Positions 9,362 through 16,786 of a DNA stretch of 64,000 nucleotides are shown in pieces; the stretch's first letter is position 1, and each line of letters opens with the position of its first letter. Source of the DNA: a virus. The notes under the pieces are model-generated. The model did no database searches and had not been told where the DNA came from. It saw only the letters and a list, made by a program, of their open reading frames with translations. The position numbers were made by a program, and so were the translations under genes. Where the stretch lies: positions 124,001-188,000 of the IMG/VR virus record IMGVR_UViG_3300027793_000052; one strand, given 5' to 3'.

Positions 9362-9711
9362 GTTTAGATGACGAAAACATATCAAAAAATGGTTGGTCTG
9401 AGTATGGTCGTTTGGTTCTTAAAGAATTAGAAAGACTAAATGCCGGACAAGAAGAAATTAAAAGAGATTTAGATAAAAAATTTCAAGAATTAAACCAAAA
9501 AATGTCAGATTTTAAAAACACTGAAAAGGATGTTGAGGACCTTAAAAAATGGAAAGAGAGTGTTATAGAAGTATGGTCAGTAACACAAATGCAACAAGGT
9601 AAGAATGAAATTTATAAACAAAAAAATGAATGGCAAAAAGTTATTGGTATTGTTATTGCATCACAAGTTGTTGTGGGTTTATTATTAGCTTTTAAAGATA
9701 AATTATTTTAA
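9358..9711 (+). CDS. Small coiled-coil membrane protein
   Basis: 117 residues: a charged coiled-coil region (residues ~15-60), then a single hydrophobic segment near the C-terminus (VIGIVIASQVVVGLLLAF) followed by KDKLF. This topology, with a long soluble N-terminal part and a C-terminal anchor, is seen in some lysis-module and tail-anchored phage proteins. Coupled by ATGA overlap to the gene before and one base from the holin-like gene after. Could be a lysis accessory protein; I do not recognise the family. Confidence 0.72.
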   Translation: MSLDDENISKNGWSEYGRLVLKELERLNAGQEEIKRDLDKKFQELNQKMSDFKNTEKDVEDLKKWKESVIEVWSVTQMQQGKNEIYKQKNEWQKVIGIVIASQVVVGLLLAFKDKLF

Positions 9712-9712
9712 T

Positions 9713-9985
9713 ATGTTAAAAGAAATTTTAAAAGAAAAAGGTAAATGGTCACAAGGGCGTGTTTATTTATTTTTATCAATAGTATCTTATTATATAACTT
9801 TAGGTATATTAACTTATGTTGGTTTTAAAAAAAGTGAAGTTGATATGGATAAGTTTAAAATGATTGTGGATGCATTAGAATACGCTATGACACTATTTGG
9901 TGGGTATGTCTTTGGTGGTAAATTTATTGATGCTTACAAATCAATATCCGAAAGTAAAAAAACTGATAAACAAGAAGAAACTTAA
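9713..9985 (+). CDS. Holin-like small membrane protein
   Basis: 90 residues with two hydrophobic segments (VYLFLSIVSYYITLGILTYV, ~17-36; and ~58-77 with MTLFGGYVFGG) and a charged C-terminal tail ending in DKQEET. Two membrane spans plus a charged tail in under 100 residues is the usual plan of a holin, which times membrane permeabilisation at lysis. No endolysin gene lies beside it in this window, which weakens the assignment. Followed directly by a terminator. Confidence 0.6.
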   Translation: MLKEILKEKGKWSQGRVYLFLSIVSYYITLGILTYVGFKKSEVDMDKFKMIVDALEYAMTLFGGYVFGGKFIDAYKSISESKKTDKQEET

Positions 9986-10010
9986 AAAAACCCCTAAAGG
10001 GGTTTTTTTA
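9984..10010 (+). terminator. Rho-independent terminator after holin-like gene
   Basis: AAAAAACCCC pairs with GGGGTTTTTT around a TAAA loop; the T-run follows directly. It starts just after the stop codon of the 9713 gene. Confidence 0.9.
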
Positions 10011-10083
10011 TTTTAAATAGTTTCCAACATAATAAATTTTTATTATACTTGTTTTAATAATAAAAAATAAAATAACAAAATTT

Positions 10084-11220
10084 ATGAATGACAAAGTTTT
10101 CTTAGAGTACATTTGGTTAGATGGTAATGTACCACAAAAACTTCGTAGTAAAACTAAAGTTGTGGACGCTCAAGATATTGTAACTTCAGAAGGTACAAAA
10201 AATCAGGGTTATCCAGAAGCTTACCCACTATGGAGTTTTGATGGTAGTTCCACTAAACAAGCTGGCAAAGAATTTGATTTTAAAGGTACTGATTGTGTAC
10301 TTAAACCCGTCTATGTGGTAGATGACCCTTTAAGAGGGTCTCCACACAAATTAGTTCTATGTGAGGTATATAACCCAGACGGTAAAACACCTCATAAAAC
10401 AAACACAAGATCCAAACTTACTAAATTATTAAAAGAACTTAAGTTTAAGGAGTACGATGCCAATCACAATGAAGTACCTTGGTTTGGTTGGGAACAAGAG
10501 TATATAATAACTCATCCGGCAAATGAAAGTAGTCCATTTCAATATGATGGTGGTATACCTTTAGGTTTTAATAAAGATGCTGATAAACCTAGACCTCAAG
10601 GTGATTATTATTGTGGTATTGGAGGGTTGAATGTCATTGGTAGAGATATTGTTGAGGATCATCTTAACAAATGTTCTCAAATAGGTTTATCTATTGGTGG
10701 TATTAACGCTGAAGTATTGATAGGTCAGTGGGAATACCAAATAGGTCCTGTGACAGCATTAAACGGTTCAGACCAATTATGGATTTCTAGATACATTTTA
10801 CAAAGAGTTGCTGAAAATTATGGCTATGATATTAGTTTACACCCTAAACCTGTAAAAGGTGATTGGAATGGTAGTGGGTGTCATGTTAATTTTTCAACAA
10901 AAGAAATGAGAGATTATAGAGGTTTAGATGTTATATTAAAGGCTTGTGAAAAATTAAAAGTTAGACACAAAGAACATATTGAAGTCTATGGTGAACATAA
11001 TGAATTACGTTTAACAGGTAATCATGAAACATCTAGTATTAATGATTTTAGTTTTGGTAATAGTGACCGTGGTTCTAGTATAAGAATTCCCGTACAAACA
11101 TATAACGATAAAAAGGGTTATTTCGAAGACAGACGACCAGCAGCAAACTGTGACCCATACAAAGTTTCTTTAGTTATGATTGAAACTGTTTTTGATAAAG
11201 CTGCAATAACAGTTGAGTAA
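10084..11220 (+). CDS. glnA: Glutamine synthetase, type II
   Basis: Makes glutamine from glutamate, ammonia and ATP in the cytoplasm. 378 residues, close to the short GSII enzymes of Bacteroidota and eukaryotes and shorter than GSI or GSIII. The beta-grasp N-terminus is present (EYIWLDG; WSFDGSST at 50-57). All key active-site motifs are visible: WFGWEQEY (133-140), NAEVLIGQWEYQIGP (208-222), NGSGCHVNFS (262-271), DRGSSIRIP (328-336) and EDRRPAANCDPY (348-359). It seems fully catalytic. It sits between a holin-like gene and head-maturation genes in an intact phage context, so it is a phage-carried metabolic gene. The ATG is preceded only by A-rich sequence. Confidence 0.96.
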   Translation: MNDKVFLEYIWLDGNVPQKLRSKTKVVDAQDIVTSEGTKNQGYPEAYPLWSFDGSSTKQAGKEFDFKGTDCVLKPVYVVDDPLRGSPHKLVLCEVYNPDGKTPHKTNTRSKLTKLLKELKFKEYDANHNEVPWFGWEQEYIITHPANESSPFQYDGGIPLGFNKDADKPRPQGDYYCGIGGLNVIGRDIVEDHLNKCSQIGLSIGGINAEVLIGQWEYQIGPVTALNGSDQLWISRYILQRVAENYGYDISLHPKPVKGDWNGSGCHVNFSTKEMRDYRGLDVILKACEKLKVRHKEHIEVYGEHNELRLTGNHETSSINDFSFGNSDRGSSIRIPVQTYNDKKGYFEDRRPAANCDPYKVSLVMIETVFDKAAITVE

Positions 11221-11231
11221 CTAATAGTTTT

Positions 11232-11663
11232 ATGAAAAGAGGAAAAGAAATTAAACTTAACCTACCTTATAATTACAATGTTATATCAGGTGCGGTTGAT
11301 AATAGAAACCCAGAATCTATATACATACAGATATCTGCTTGGGGTAAACCAAAAAATAAAGAAGAAGAAAATTTTGACACGATTATTAAACAAAAATCAA
11401 AAAAAGTAAAACGTAAGTTGTTTGAGGTTTTAGATACCGAACAATTTTTACCAAAAGCAATTGTGGATTTTAATATGGCATCATCGGGTATTTCTTATGA
11501 TAAAAGAAGTTTTATGTCGGTAGAATTGACTTTATTTCAAAAGATACCACTACCAGTTAATTCAGAAGAATTAATACCTAAATTAAATAAAATATCTGAA
11601 ATAATTATAAAAGATATTTTTGAAAAGGATGAAGATTTTAAATTTTACAAAAAAAAGAGTTAA
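11232..11663 (+). CDS. Hypothetical protein after glutamine synthetase
   Basis: 143 residues, basic, mixed alpha/beta, no recognised motif. Starts 11 bases after the glutamine synthetase stop and ends at a bidirectional terminator, so it is probably co-transcribed with that enzyme. The beta-rich middle (residues ~20-100) and helical C-terminus would fit a small structural protein. No evidence links it functionally to nitrogen metabolism. Confidence 0.72.
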   Translation: MKRGKEIKLNLPYNYNVISGAVDNRNPESIYIQISAWGKPKNKEEENFDTIIKQKSKKVKRKLFEVLDTEQFLPKAIVDFNMASSGISYDKRSFMSVELTLFQKIPLPVNSEELIPKLNKISEIIIKDIFEKDEDFKFYKKKS

Positions 11664-11665
11664 CA

Positions 11666-11691
11666 AAAAACCCCGAAATTTCGGGGTTTTT
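11666..11691. terminator. Bidirectional terminator
   Basis: Perfect 26-base palindrome (AAAAACCCCGAAA plus its complement) with T-runs on both strands. It lies between the convergent 11232 gene and the leftward tRNA-nucleotidyltransferase fusion and can serve both. Confidence 0.9.
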
Positions 11692-11695
11692 ATTT

Positions 11696-14005
11696 TTAAA
11701 AATAAATTTCTTTAATTATACCTTCTAATTCTAAAGGCGGTACACCAATCCAATCTTTTATATTATTAGACATAACAGGTTTACCACCCTTACTTCTATC
11801 TACAGCGATTGTTATATGTGGTGTTGTTGTTTTTGTAACTAATTCCGTATCTACTTTGACTGCCATTACATTATCTAACTCACCTACATGTGTCACAACT
11901 AAGTCAATTGATTGACCTAACAGTGGTTTATAAACTTCTTTTATAGGACCCATGTTTATTGTCATATGGTGTGCAATAACTTCCCAACCCTTAGGTATGT
12001 TTAAAGATTTAATCAACCTAATTCTAGATTCTTCTGTTAATACAACAGCAGAATAAGATACTTTTTTAACTTCTTCTTTTATTAACTTTTTGAAAATCTC
12101 CCTCTCAATTCTATCTTTCTCAACACCTATTTCCCTACCTTTAAAACCTTGTTTTATTAATTCTTCACCAGATGTTGTTACTTTATAATTTATGAATGCT
12201 TCAACTGATTTTGGGTTTATGTTGTTCATTTGACCAAAAATTCTTAACGTATCGTCATCCATTTTTATAGCGTCATATCTTTCTCTAAGTTTATATAAAT
12301 CACCACTATTAGTCTTAAAAAATTGTATTAAGAAGGCAATCTTTTTACCTTCTTCAGACGTATACTTAAGTGTGTCAACCAAGTACTTTTCAACCAACTT
12401 AGGTTCATTACTTACAAGTAAAGTAGCTATAAGTACCAATGGATTTCTAGTTTCTATTAATGGATCCGTAGTCACTACAAGTCTACCGAATATCCAATCC
12501 CATAGGTTTAGGTTGGTTATCATTTGTGTGAAATAACCAACAGACTGTGATTGTTTAACACCTTTTAAGAATTCATCCCTAATTCTTTCCTGTGATAGTG
12601 GTAAACCGTTACCACTTATTGGTGTTTTATCTTTAGTTATAGCGTCAACAATATCCTTATCTAATTGTGAACCAACTCTAGACGCAAATCTAATTGCTCT
12701 AAGTATACGTAATTTATCCTCATCAAAACGTTCTGAGGCTGAACCAACTGTTCTAACCACATTACCTTCTATATCACCAATACCACCAACTAAATCCACA
12801 ACCTCCCCTTTATCTATATCATAAAATAAAGCGTTAATGGTTAAGTCACGTCTTTTAACATCTTGGTCTATTGTTGTAAACTCAACAGAGTCTGGTCTAC
12901 GTCCTTTTCCCACATCTTTCCGGAACGAAGCGAGTTCAAACTCACCATCAGGTGTTATAACATTAACTACACCAAATTGTTCACCAACTTCAATTGTTCT
13001 AAACATGTTTAACATGGATTTAACAACTTCAGGTGTGGCATTTGTGGCCAAATCAAAATCCTTAGGTTCCTGACCTAATAATAAATCTCTAACAGCACCA
13101 CCAACAACATATAACTCATAACCGTTATCTTTAAAGATTTGGTTCATTTGTTTTACCGAGTTAGGTAAATCCATATTTATCTTTTTCCTTACAACATTTT
13201 CATTTATGTTAGGTTTTTTATATAAAGGATTTTTTATATATATTGTTAAATCTTGTTCGTTTGATTTATAGTATCTAAAATCTTTAAAAAAAGACCAACA
13301 TTTATTATCATAACACTCACTATTATCATGGTTGTTATAACCCACCCGACCTAAGTAATCAGAACCCAAATCATCTTTATTATAAAATTTAACTAAAATT
13401 AAATCTTTACCAAGAGTTGTTATACCTTCATCTATTATGACCCCCAAATCCATATTAAACTCAGCATCAATATCATCACCGTTAATTAATACCTCCATAC
13501 CTTTTTTTAACAAACCAATTGTGGGTATGATAAATTCTTTATCAGTTTCATCATCACCAATAACATCTTCCACCCAACTATATTCATCATATTCTTTTAC
13601 TATACTTTCATTTATTTTGGTTGAAACTAATATTTTTAAATGTTCAGAATCCTCAAATTTTGTATAATCTCTCATAAATGACCAACATTTTTTACCACGA
13701 CAATCTTCTTTGTAGCTATCCCACATAGGTGTTGACATGTTGATTACATTCTCGTCAAATTTTTTATCGTTAAATTTAACTAAAATAACATCGTTACCCA
13801 CATGCTGTCTAATACCGATAATAAAACCAATATCATCATTAAAAATAACATCTTCATCTTGTAAATCATAACCATTTACCAAAACAGTATCATTAATATT
13901 TAACATTTCTTTTGATACTGCAGGGACAAACCCACTACCTAGTGTATCATTAACCCATTCAAAATCATCAAATTCTTTTAACATTTTTTTAATAAGATCT
14001 TTCAT
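11696..14005 (-). CDS. Tag + duplicated domain + tRNA nucleotidyltransferase + 2H phosphoesterase fusion
   Basis: 769 residues in four parts. (1) N-terminal helix MKDLIKKMLKE, matching tags on other proteins here. (2) Two copies of a ~120-residue domain of unknown role (about 12-128 and 139-258), each running from WVxD to KCWSF. (3) A class II CCA-adding/poly(A)-polymerase core: GGAVRD at 302-307, metal ligands DFD at 316-318, RRD at 385-387, the RFDEDKLRILRA motif at 426-437 and FKGREIG at 621-627. (4) A C-terminal domain from ~650 with H-M-T (680-682) and H-I-T (730-732), the paired HxT signature of 2H phosphoesterases. Together the parts suggest 3'-end tRNA healing. Divergent from the prohead protease gene. 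Confidence 0.9.
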   Translation of the reverse strand: MKDLIKKMLKEFDDFEWVNDTLGSGFVPAVSKEMLNINDTVLVNGYDLQDEDVIFNDDIGFIIGIRQHVGNDVILVKFNDKKFDENVINMSTPMWDSYKEDCRGKKCWSFMRDYTKFEDSEHLKILVSTKINESIVKEYDEYSWVEDVIGDDETDKEFIIPTIGLLKKGMEVLINGDDIDAEFNMDLGVIIDEGITTLGKDLILVKFYNKDDLGSDYLGRVGYNNHDNSECYDNKCWSFFKDFRYYKSNEQDLTIYIKNPLYKKPNINENVVRKKINMDLPNSVKQMNQIFKDNGYELYVVGGAVRDLLLGQEPKDFDLATNATPEVVKSMLNMFRTIEVGEQFGVVNVITPDGEFELASFRKDVGKGRRPDSVEFTTIDQDVKRRDLTINALFYDIDKGEVVDLVGGIGDIEGNVVRTVGSASERFDEDKLRILRAIRFASRVGSQLDKDIVDAITKDKTPISGNGLPLSQERIRDEFLKGVKQSQSVGYFTQMITNLNLWDWIFGRLVVTTDPLIETRNPLVLIATLLVSNEPKLVEKYLVDTLKYTSEEGKKIAFLIQFFKTNSGDLYKLRERYDAIKMDDDTLRIFGQMNNINPKSVEAFINYKVTTSGEELIKQGFKGREIGVEKDRIEREIFKKLIKEEVKKVSYSAVVLTEESRIRLIKSLNIPKGWEVIAHHMTINMGPIKEVYKPLLGQSIDLVVTHVGELDNVMAVKVDTELVTKTTTPHITIAVDRSKGGKPVMSNNIKDWIGVPPLELEGIIKEIYF

Positions 14006-14010
14006 ATATA

Positions 14011-14019
14011 GTAAATATC
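14011..14019 (-). promoter_or_regulatory. ATATTTA element before nucleotidyltransferase fusion
   Basis: Sense-strand GATATTTAC lies 5 bases before the leftward ATG at 14005, in a 50-base divergent intergenic region. It is a weaker match to the window-wide element. Confidence 0.3.
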
Positions 14020-14030
14020 TACAACTACTG

Positions 14031-14042
14031 CATATTTATATA
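14031..14042 (+). promoter_or_regulatory. ATATTTAT element before prohead protease
   Basis: CATATTTATATA lies 13 bases before the protease ATG, in the divergent intergenic region shared with the leftward fusion gene. Confidence 0.45.
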
Positions 14043-14055
14043 ATAAACTTTAAAA

Positions 14056-14868
14056 ATGAAAATTTTAAAACCAGGTGAAACAAATACTAGGGGATTTTTA
14101 GTTGAATATGATTCCGGATTTGTGGCCTCTAATTTATCTTATAAAGGTAAAACAAATTCTGATTTAATTAAAGAACACCTACAATATTTAAACGAGTTTA
14201 AATCGGGTACAAACATAGGGAAAGATGGTAGTTTACCAGAAACAATCATAGTATACGCTGTATTACAAAAATGGGGAATTGAAAATAAAAACGGTAGAAT
14301 TTACCCTAAAGAAATTCTAGAAAGAGAAAACAAAAGATATCAGGAATATATAAAAATGGGTACATCTTTAGGTGAGTTAAACCACCCAGAGTCTTCAATC
14401 ATTGACGCCGATAGAGTATCACATAGAATTACTGAAACATGGTGGGATGGTAAAACTTTAATGGGTAAATTAGAACTTGACACAACACCGGGTTACCACA
14501 AAATGGGTATTATATCTTCTGTTGGTGATAAAGTGGTTAACATGATTAGAAAAGGTTGGACAGTTGGTATTTCATCTCGTGGTGTTGGATCCCTTAAACA
14601 AGAAGGTGGTAAAAATGTTGTACAAGATGATTTCGAATTAATATGTTGGGATATTGTTACATCACCGTCTACCCCAGGTTCTTGGATATCTTCTGAGGAA
14701 GGTGATTTAAAACAGTTTACAGAATCTTATATAAAAGATAACGGTTGTAATGGTTACACATGTCAATGGAATTTAATGGAAGAAAATGAACCAACCGAAA
14801 TCCATTTTAATTCAATACCTACATCAAATAATAAAATATTAAATAGCTTAAATAAATTTTTAAAATGA
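14056..14868 (+). CDS. Prohead maturation protease (gp21-like)
   Basis: Serine protease of the T4 gp21/herpes assemblin type; it matures the prohead by cleaving scaffold, capsid and internal proteins after Glu. 270 residues. Visible motifs: NKNGRIYP (78-84), catalytic-His region GELNHP (106-111), Ser region GISSRGVGS (171-179) and DIVTSPSTPG (199-208). A C-terminal ~60-residue tail follows. It precedes tagged small proteins, scaffold and capsid genes, the order expected of a head-maturation module. Its stop overlaps the next start (ATGA). Its presence makes the tag-cleavage model for this phage plausible. Confidence 0.93.
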   Translation: MKILKPGETNTRGFLVEYDSGFVASNLSYKGKTNSDLIKEHLQYLNEFKSGTNIGKDGSLPETIIVYAVLQKWGIENKNGRIYPKEILERENKRYQEYIKMGTSLGELNHPESSIIDADRVSHRITETWWDGKTLMGKLELDTTPGYHKMGIISSVGDKVVNMIRKGWTVGISSRGVGSLKQEGGKNVVQDDFELICWDIVTSPSTPGSWISSEEGDLKQFTESYIKDNGCNGYTCQWNLMEENEPTEIHFNSIPTSNNKILNSLNKFLK

Positions 14869-15254
14869 AAAAAGTAATTAAATTAACAGAAAACGATATT
14901 GAAAAGTTGGTTAAAAAAATAATCAACGAAGGTAAAACTATCAATGAAGATTTACCAGAAAGAGAACAGGAAAGAAAAGATACTAGTTTCCGTAGAAGAG
15001 AATTTCAACCTTATAACAGAGAAAAACAAATTCAAAAACTTTTTGGTAAATACGCTGAAGATGTACCACCTCAAGTAATCCAATATTTAAGAAAAATACC
15101 TGGAACAATAGTTAAGAGGTTAGTTGATATCTATGGTTATGACAGGATACAAGGTTATTTGGATAAGGCTTCAGTAAATCAAGTTCAAGAGAATTATAAC
15201 TTTGATGAAATAATTTCAGAAAAAAATAAATCTAACAAAAAATTAGATATTTAA
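14865..15254 (+). CDS. Tagged small protein, candidate internal head protein
   Basis: 129 residues. The N-terminal ~22 residues (MKKVIKLTENDIEKLVKKI, then INE) recur almost unchanged inside the 24836 gene. They form an amphipathic helix ending in Glu, like the capsid-targeting sequences of T4 internal proteins. The rest is charged, with an Arg-rich stretch (RKDTSFRRREFQPYNREK) and a helical segment from ~65. Coupled by ATGA to the protease gene, whose product would be expected to cut after INE. No enzymatic motif seen; DNA binding inside the head is possible from the basic charge. Confidence 0.78.
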   Translation: MKKVIKLTENDIEKLVKKIINEGKTINEDLPEREQERKDTSFRRREFQPYNREKQIQKLFGKYAEDVPPQVIQYLRKIPGTIVKRLVDIYGYDRIQGYLDKASVNQVQENYNFDEIISEKNKSNKKLDI

Positions 15255-15257
15255 TTT

Positions 15258-15305
15258 GCGCAGCTGCGCTTTTGCAAAAGCAGCTTTGCAAAGATCAAAA
15301 AGATC
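15258..15305. repeat. Cluster of short perfect palindromes
   Basis: In 48 bases lie GCGCAGCTGCGC (15258-15269), TTTTGCAAAA (15270-15279), CTTTGCAAAG (15284-15293) and the gapped GATCAAAAAGATC (15293-15305). It is far richer in GC than its surroundings and sits between two tagged genes. It lacks the T-run of a terminator. It could be an RNA structure, a protein-binding site or a remnant of a mobile element. Confidence 0.6.
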
Positions 15306-15332
15306 CTAAGCAGCAAGAAAAAATTTTTAAAA

Positions 15333-15818
15333 ATGAATTTTATAGACAGAGTAATATTAGAGGCCAAGAAAAAAGGTAAGAAAGTAAATCCTTGGTCTGT
15401 TTGTACAAAATCAGTTGGTGATAAAATAGGTACTACAGAAAGAAGTAAATGGACCAAAGCACAAAAAGAAAGATATGAAAGATGTGTTAAGGATGTTAAG
15501 AAAAAATCACCAATAAAAGAAGATTATATAAATGAATATGGTGGTTATGATGATCCAAGTATGTTTGCCACACACGCTGGTGGATATATGGGAACTATCA
15601 AACATCATTATAATACCATAGTTAGTTCTTTAAATGAATTAAATGATTTATCACCTGAGGTTTTAGATGACCAACTTAGGGTGGCTTTAGAAAATTTTTT
15701 AACTAAGATGGAAGGTTCTGTTAGAAATTTAGGTAAAGAAGCTATTGAGGCAGAAAAAAGACATTTAGGAAGTCTTAGAGGTGGAAGACCTTCACCAAGA
15801 GATTTTGACGAAGAATAA
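15333..15818 (+). CDS. Tagged hypothetical protein, candidate head protein
   Basis: 161 residues. The N-terminus MNFIDRVILE before AKKKGKK fits the helix-ending-in-Glu tag with a Lys-rich segment after it. Residues ~20-55 contain NPWSVCTK and a KERYERCVKDVKKK segment with two Cys; this resembles small basic phage proteins that I cannot name with certainty. The C-terminal half is helical and acidic, ending DFDEE. It ends at a terminator and lies between the protease and scaffold genes, where T4 encodes small prohead-core proteins. Confidence 0.75.
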   Translation: MNFIDRVILEAKKKGKKVNPWSVCTKSVGDKIGTTERSKWTKAQKERYERCVKDVKKKSPIKEDYINEYGGYDDPSMFATHAGGYMGTIKHHYNTIVSSLNELNDLSPEVLDDQLRVALENFLTKMEGSVRNLGKEAIEAEKRHLGSLRGGRPSPRDFDEE

Positions 15819-15840
15819 TCAATATAATATTTTAATATAA

Positions 15841-15877
15841 ATAAGGGATATGTGGTTTACATATCCCTTATTTTTTT
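15841..15877 (+). terminator. Rho-independent terminator after 15333 gene
   Basis: A 13-bp stem (ATAAGGGATATGT with its complement) around a GGTTT loop, followed by seven Ts. Confidence 0.9.
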
Positions 15878-15912
15878 GTAGAATTGTTGTATAAATATAA
15901 AAAATTAAAACA

Positions 15913-16173
15913 ATGAATGATAATGTAGCAAAATACTTCTTAGTGAAAGTAGAATTTGAAACCATCAACGAAAATAATGGTAAACCAAAAAAGATTAGAA
16001 CACAGTATCTTGTTGATGCTATGACATGTACTGAGGCTGAGGCACGTACACGTGTTTATTTAAAAGATTCTGTAATGGATTATGAAATTGTTAGTACAAC
16101 TAAGAGCCCTATTGAGGATATTATCTTAGTACCAGATCCTGAATTACAACCGAAAGTTGTAAGTAAAAATTAA
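15913..16173 (+). CDS. DUF4494-like small protein
   Basis: 86 residues: a beta-rich start (YFLVKVEFETINENNGKPKK), then QYLVDAMTCTEAEARTRVY at ~32-50 and a C-terminal DPELQPKVV tail. The VDA-x-TEAEAR core matches my recollection of DUF4494, a small protein found in Bacteroidota and their phages; function unknown. It ends 4 bases into the convergent metalloprotein gene. TATAAATA stands 16 bases before its ATG. Confidence 0.7.
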   Translation: MNDNVAKYFLVKVEFETINENNGKPKKIRTQYLVDAMTCTEAEARTRVYLKDSVMDYEIVSTTKSPIEDIILVPDPELQPKVVSKN

Positions 16174-16643
16174 TGTCTATATTTTTTAGGTAGACCAACA
16201 CGATCTGCCAAATCTTGAAATATACCTTTATGATTTCTGGCTTCAGTGTTTTTATGTCCATGTGAAGCGTGTATTAATTCATGTTTCAGAATATCTTCAA
16301 CATATTCTTTATCTTCTAAGGCTTTGGGATGAATTTTCATAATTCCAAGGTCTTTTTCGTTTTCAGGGTGTTTAAATGATCCAATTTTACCAGCTTTAAT
16401 ATTGTCATCAACTTTTACCACAATATTATCATCACTAACTGGTTCTTCACCAGTTATATCTTTATAAGCATTTTTTACTTTTTTACCAATCTCATCTTTC
16501 ATATGACTAATTTTTTTAGTCTCAGCAGGATATTTTGACTTTTTAATAATTTTTTTTTGCATATAATCTGCTTTATCAGAAACGTCGTTTTTTGATTGAT
16601 TTTCTACAAATTCCCTTAAAATAAGTCTGATTTTATCTTTCAT
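16170..16643 (-). CDS. Tagged SprT-like zinc metalloprotein
   Basis: 157 residues. The N-terminus MKDKIRLILRE is another copy of the helix-ending-in-Glu tag. The C-terminal part has HELIHASHGHKN (~125-136) followed by NHKGIFQDLADRVGLP. This HExxH with a downstream His and hydrophobic helix is the layout of SprT-like and related metallopeptidases. The catalytic Glu is present. The substrate is unknown; cleaving DNA-bound or capsid proteins, or a host target after injection, would fit. The tag plus peptidase arrangement suggests packaging in the head. The gene is leftward among rightward head genes. Confidence 0.8.
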   Translation of the reverse strand: MKDKIRLILREFVENQSKNDVSDKADYMQKKIIKKSKYPAETKKISHMKDEIGKKVKNAYKDITGEEPVSDDNIVVKVDDNIKAGKIGSFKHPENEKDLGIMKIHPKALEDKEYVEDILKHELIHASHGHKNTEARNHKGIFQDLADRVGLPKKYRH

Positions 16644-16647
16644 ATTT

Positions 16648-16657
16648 AATAAATATC
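16648..16657 (-). promoter_or_regulatory. ATATTTAT element before SprT-like gene
   Basis: Sense-strand GATATTTATT lies 4 bases before the leftward ATG at 16643. If it acts as a -10 box the transcript would be nearly leaderless. Confidence 0.35.
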
Positions 16658-16721
16658 ACAATTTTTTATAAAAATTTTTAACTTTTTTATTATCAAGTTA
16701 TTGCACTTTGCCGTCTTAATA

Positions 16722-16753
16722 CATATTTATTTATAAATCTCGTGTAAGCGAGA
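16722..16753 (+). promoter_or_regulatory. Element and small hairpin before scaffold gene
   Basis: CATATTTATTTATAAAT holds the window-wide core and its T4-like complement TATAAAT. It overlaps the start of ATCTCG-TGTAAG-CGAGAT, a 6-bp hairpin. Both lie in the leader of the scaffold gene (ATG at 16787). The hairpin may protect or regulate this mRNA, which should be made in large amounts. Confidence 0.35.
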
Positions 16754-16786
16754 TAATATAACCATTAAAAACAATAAAAAAAGAAA

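Noticed and set aside
10084-11220. Glutamine synthetase as host DNA contamination
   Set aside because: The gene is flanked closely by phage genes on both sides with the same AT-rich composition and A-rich leaders.
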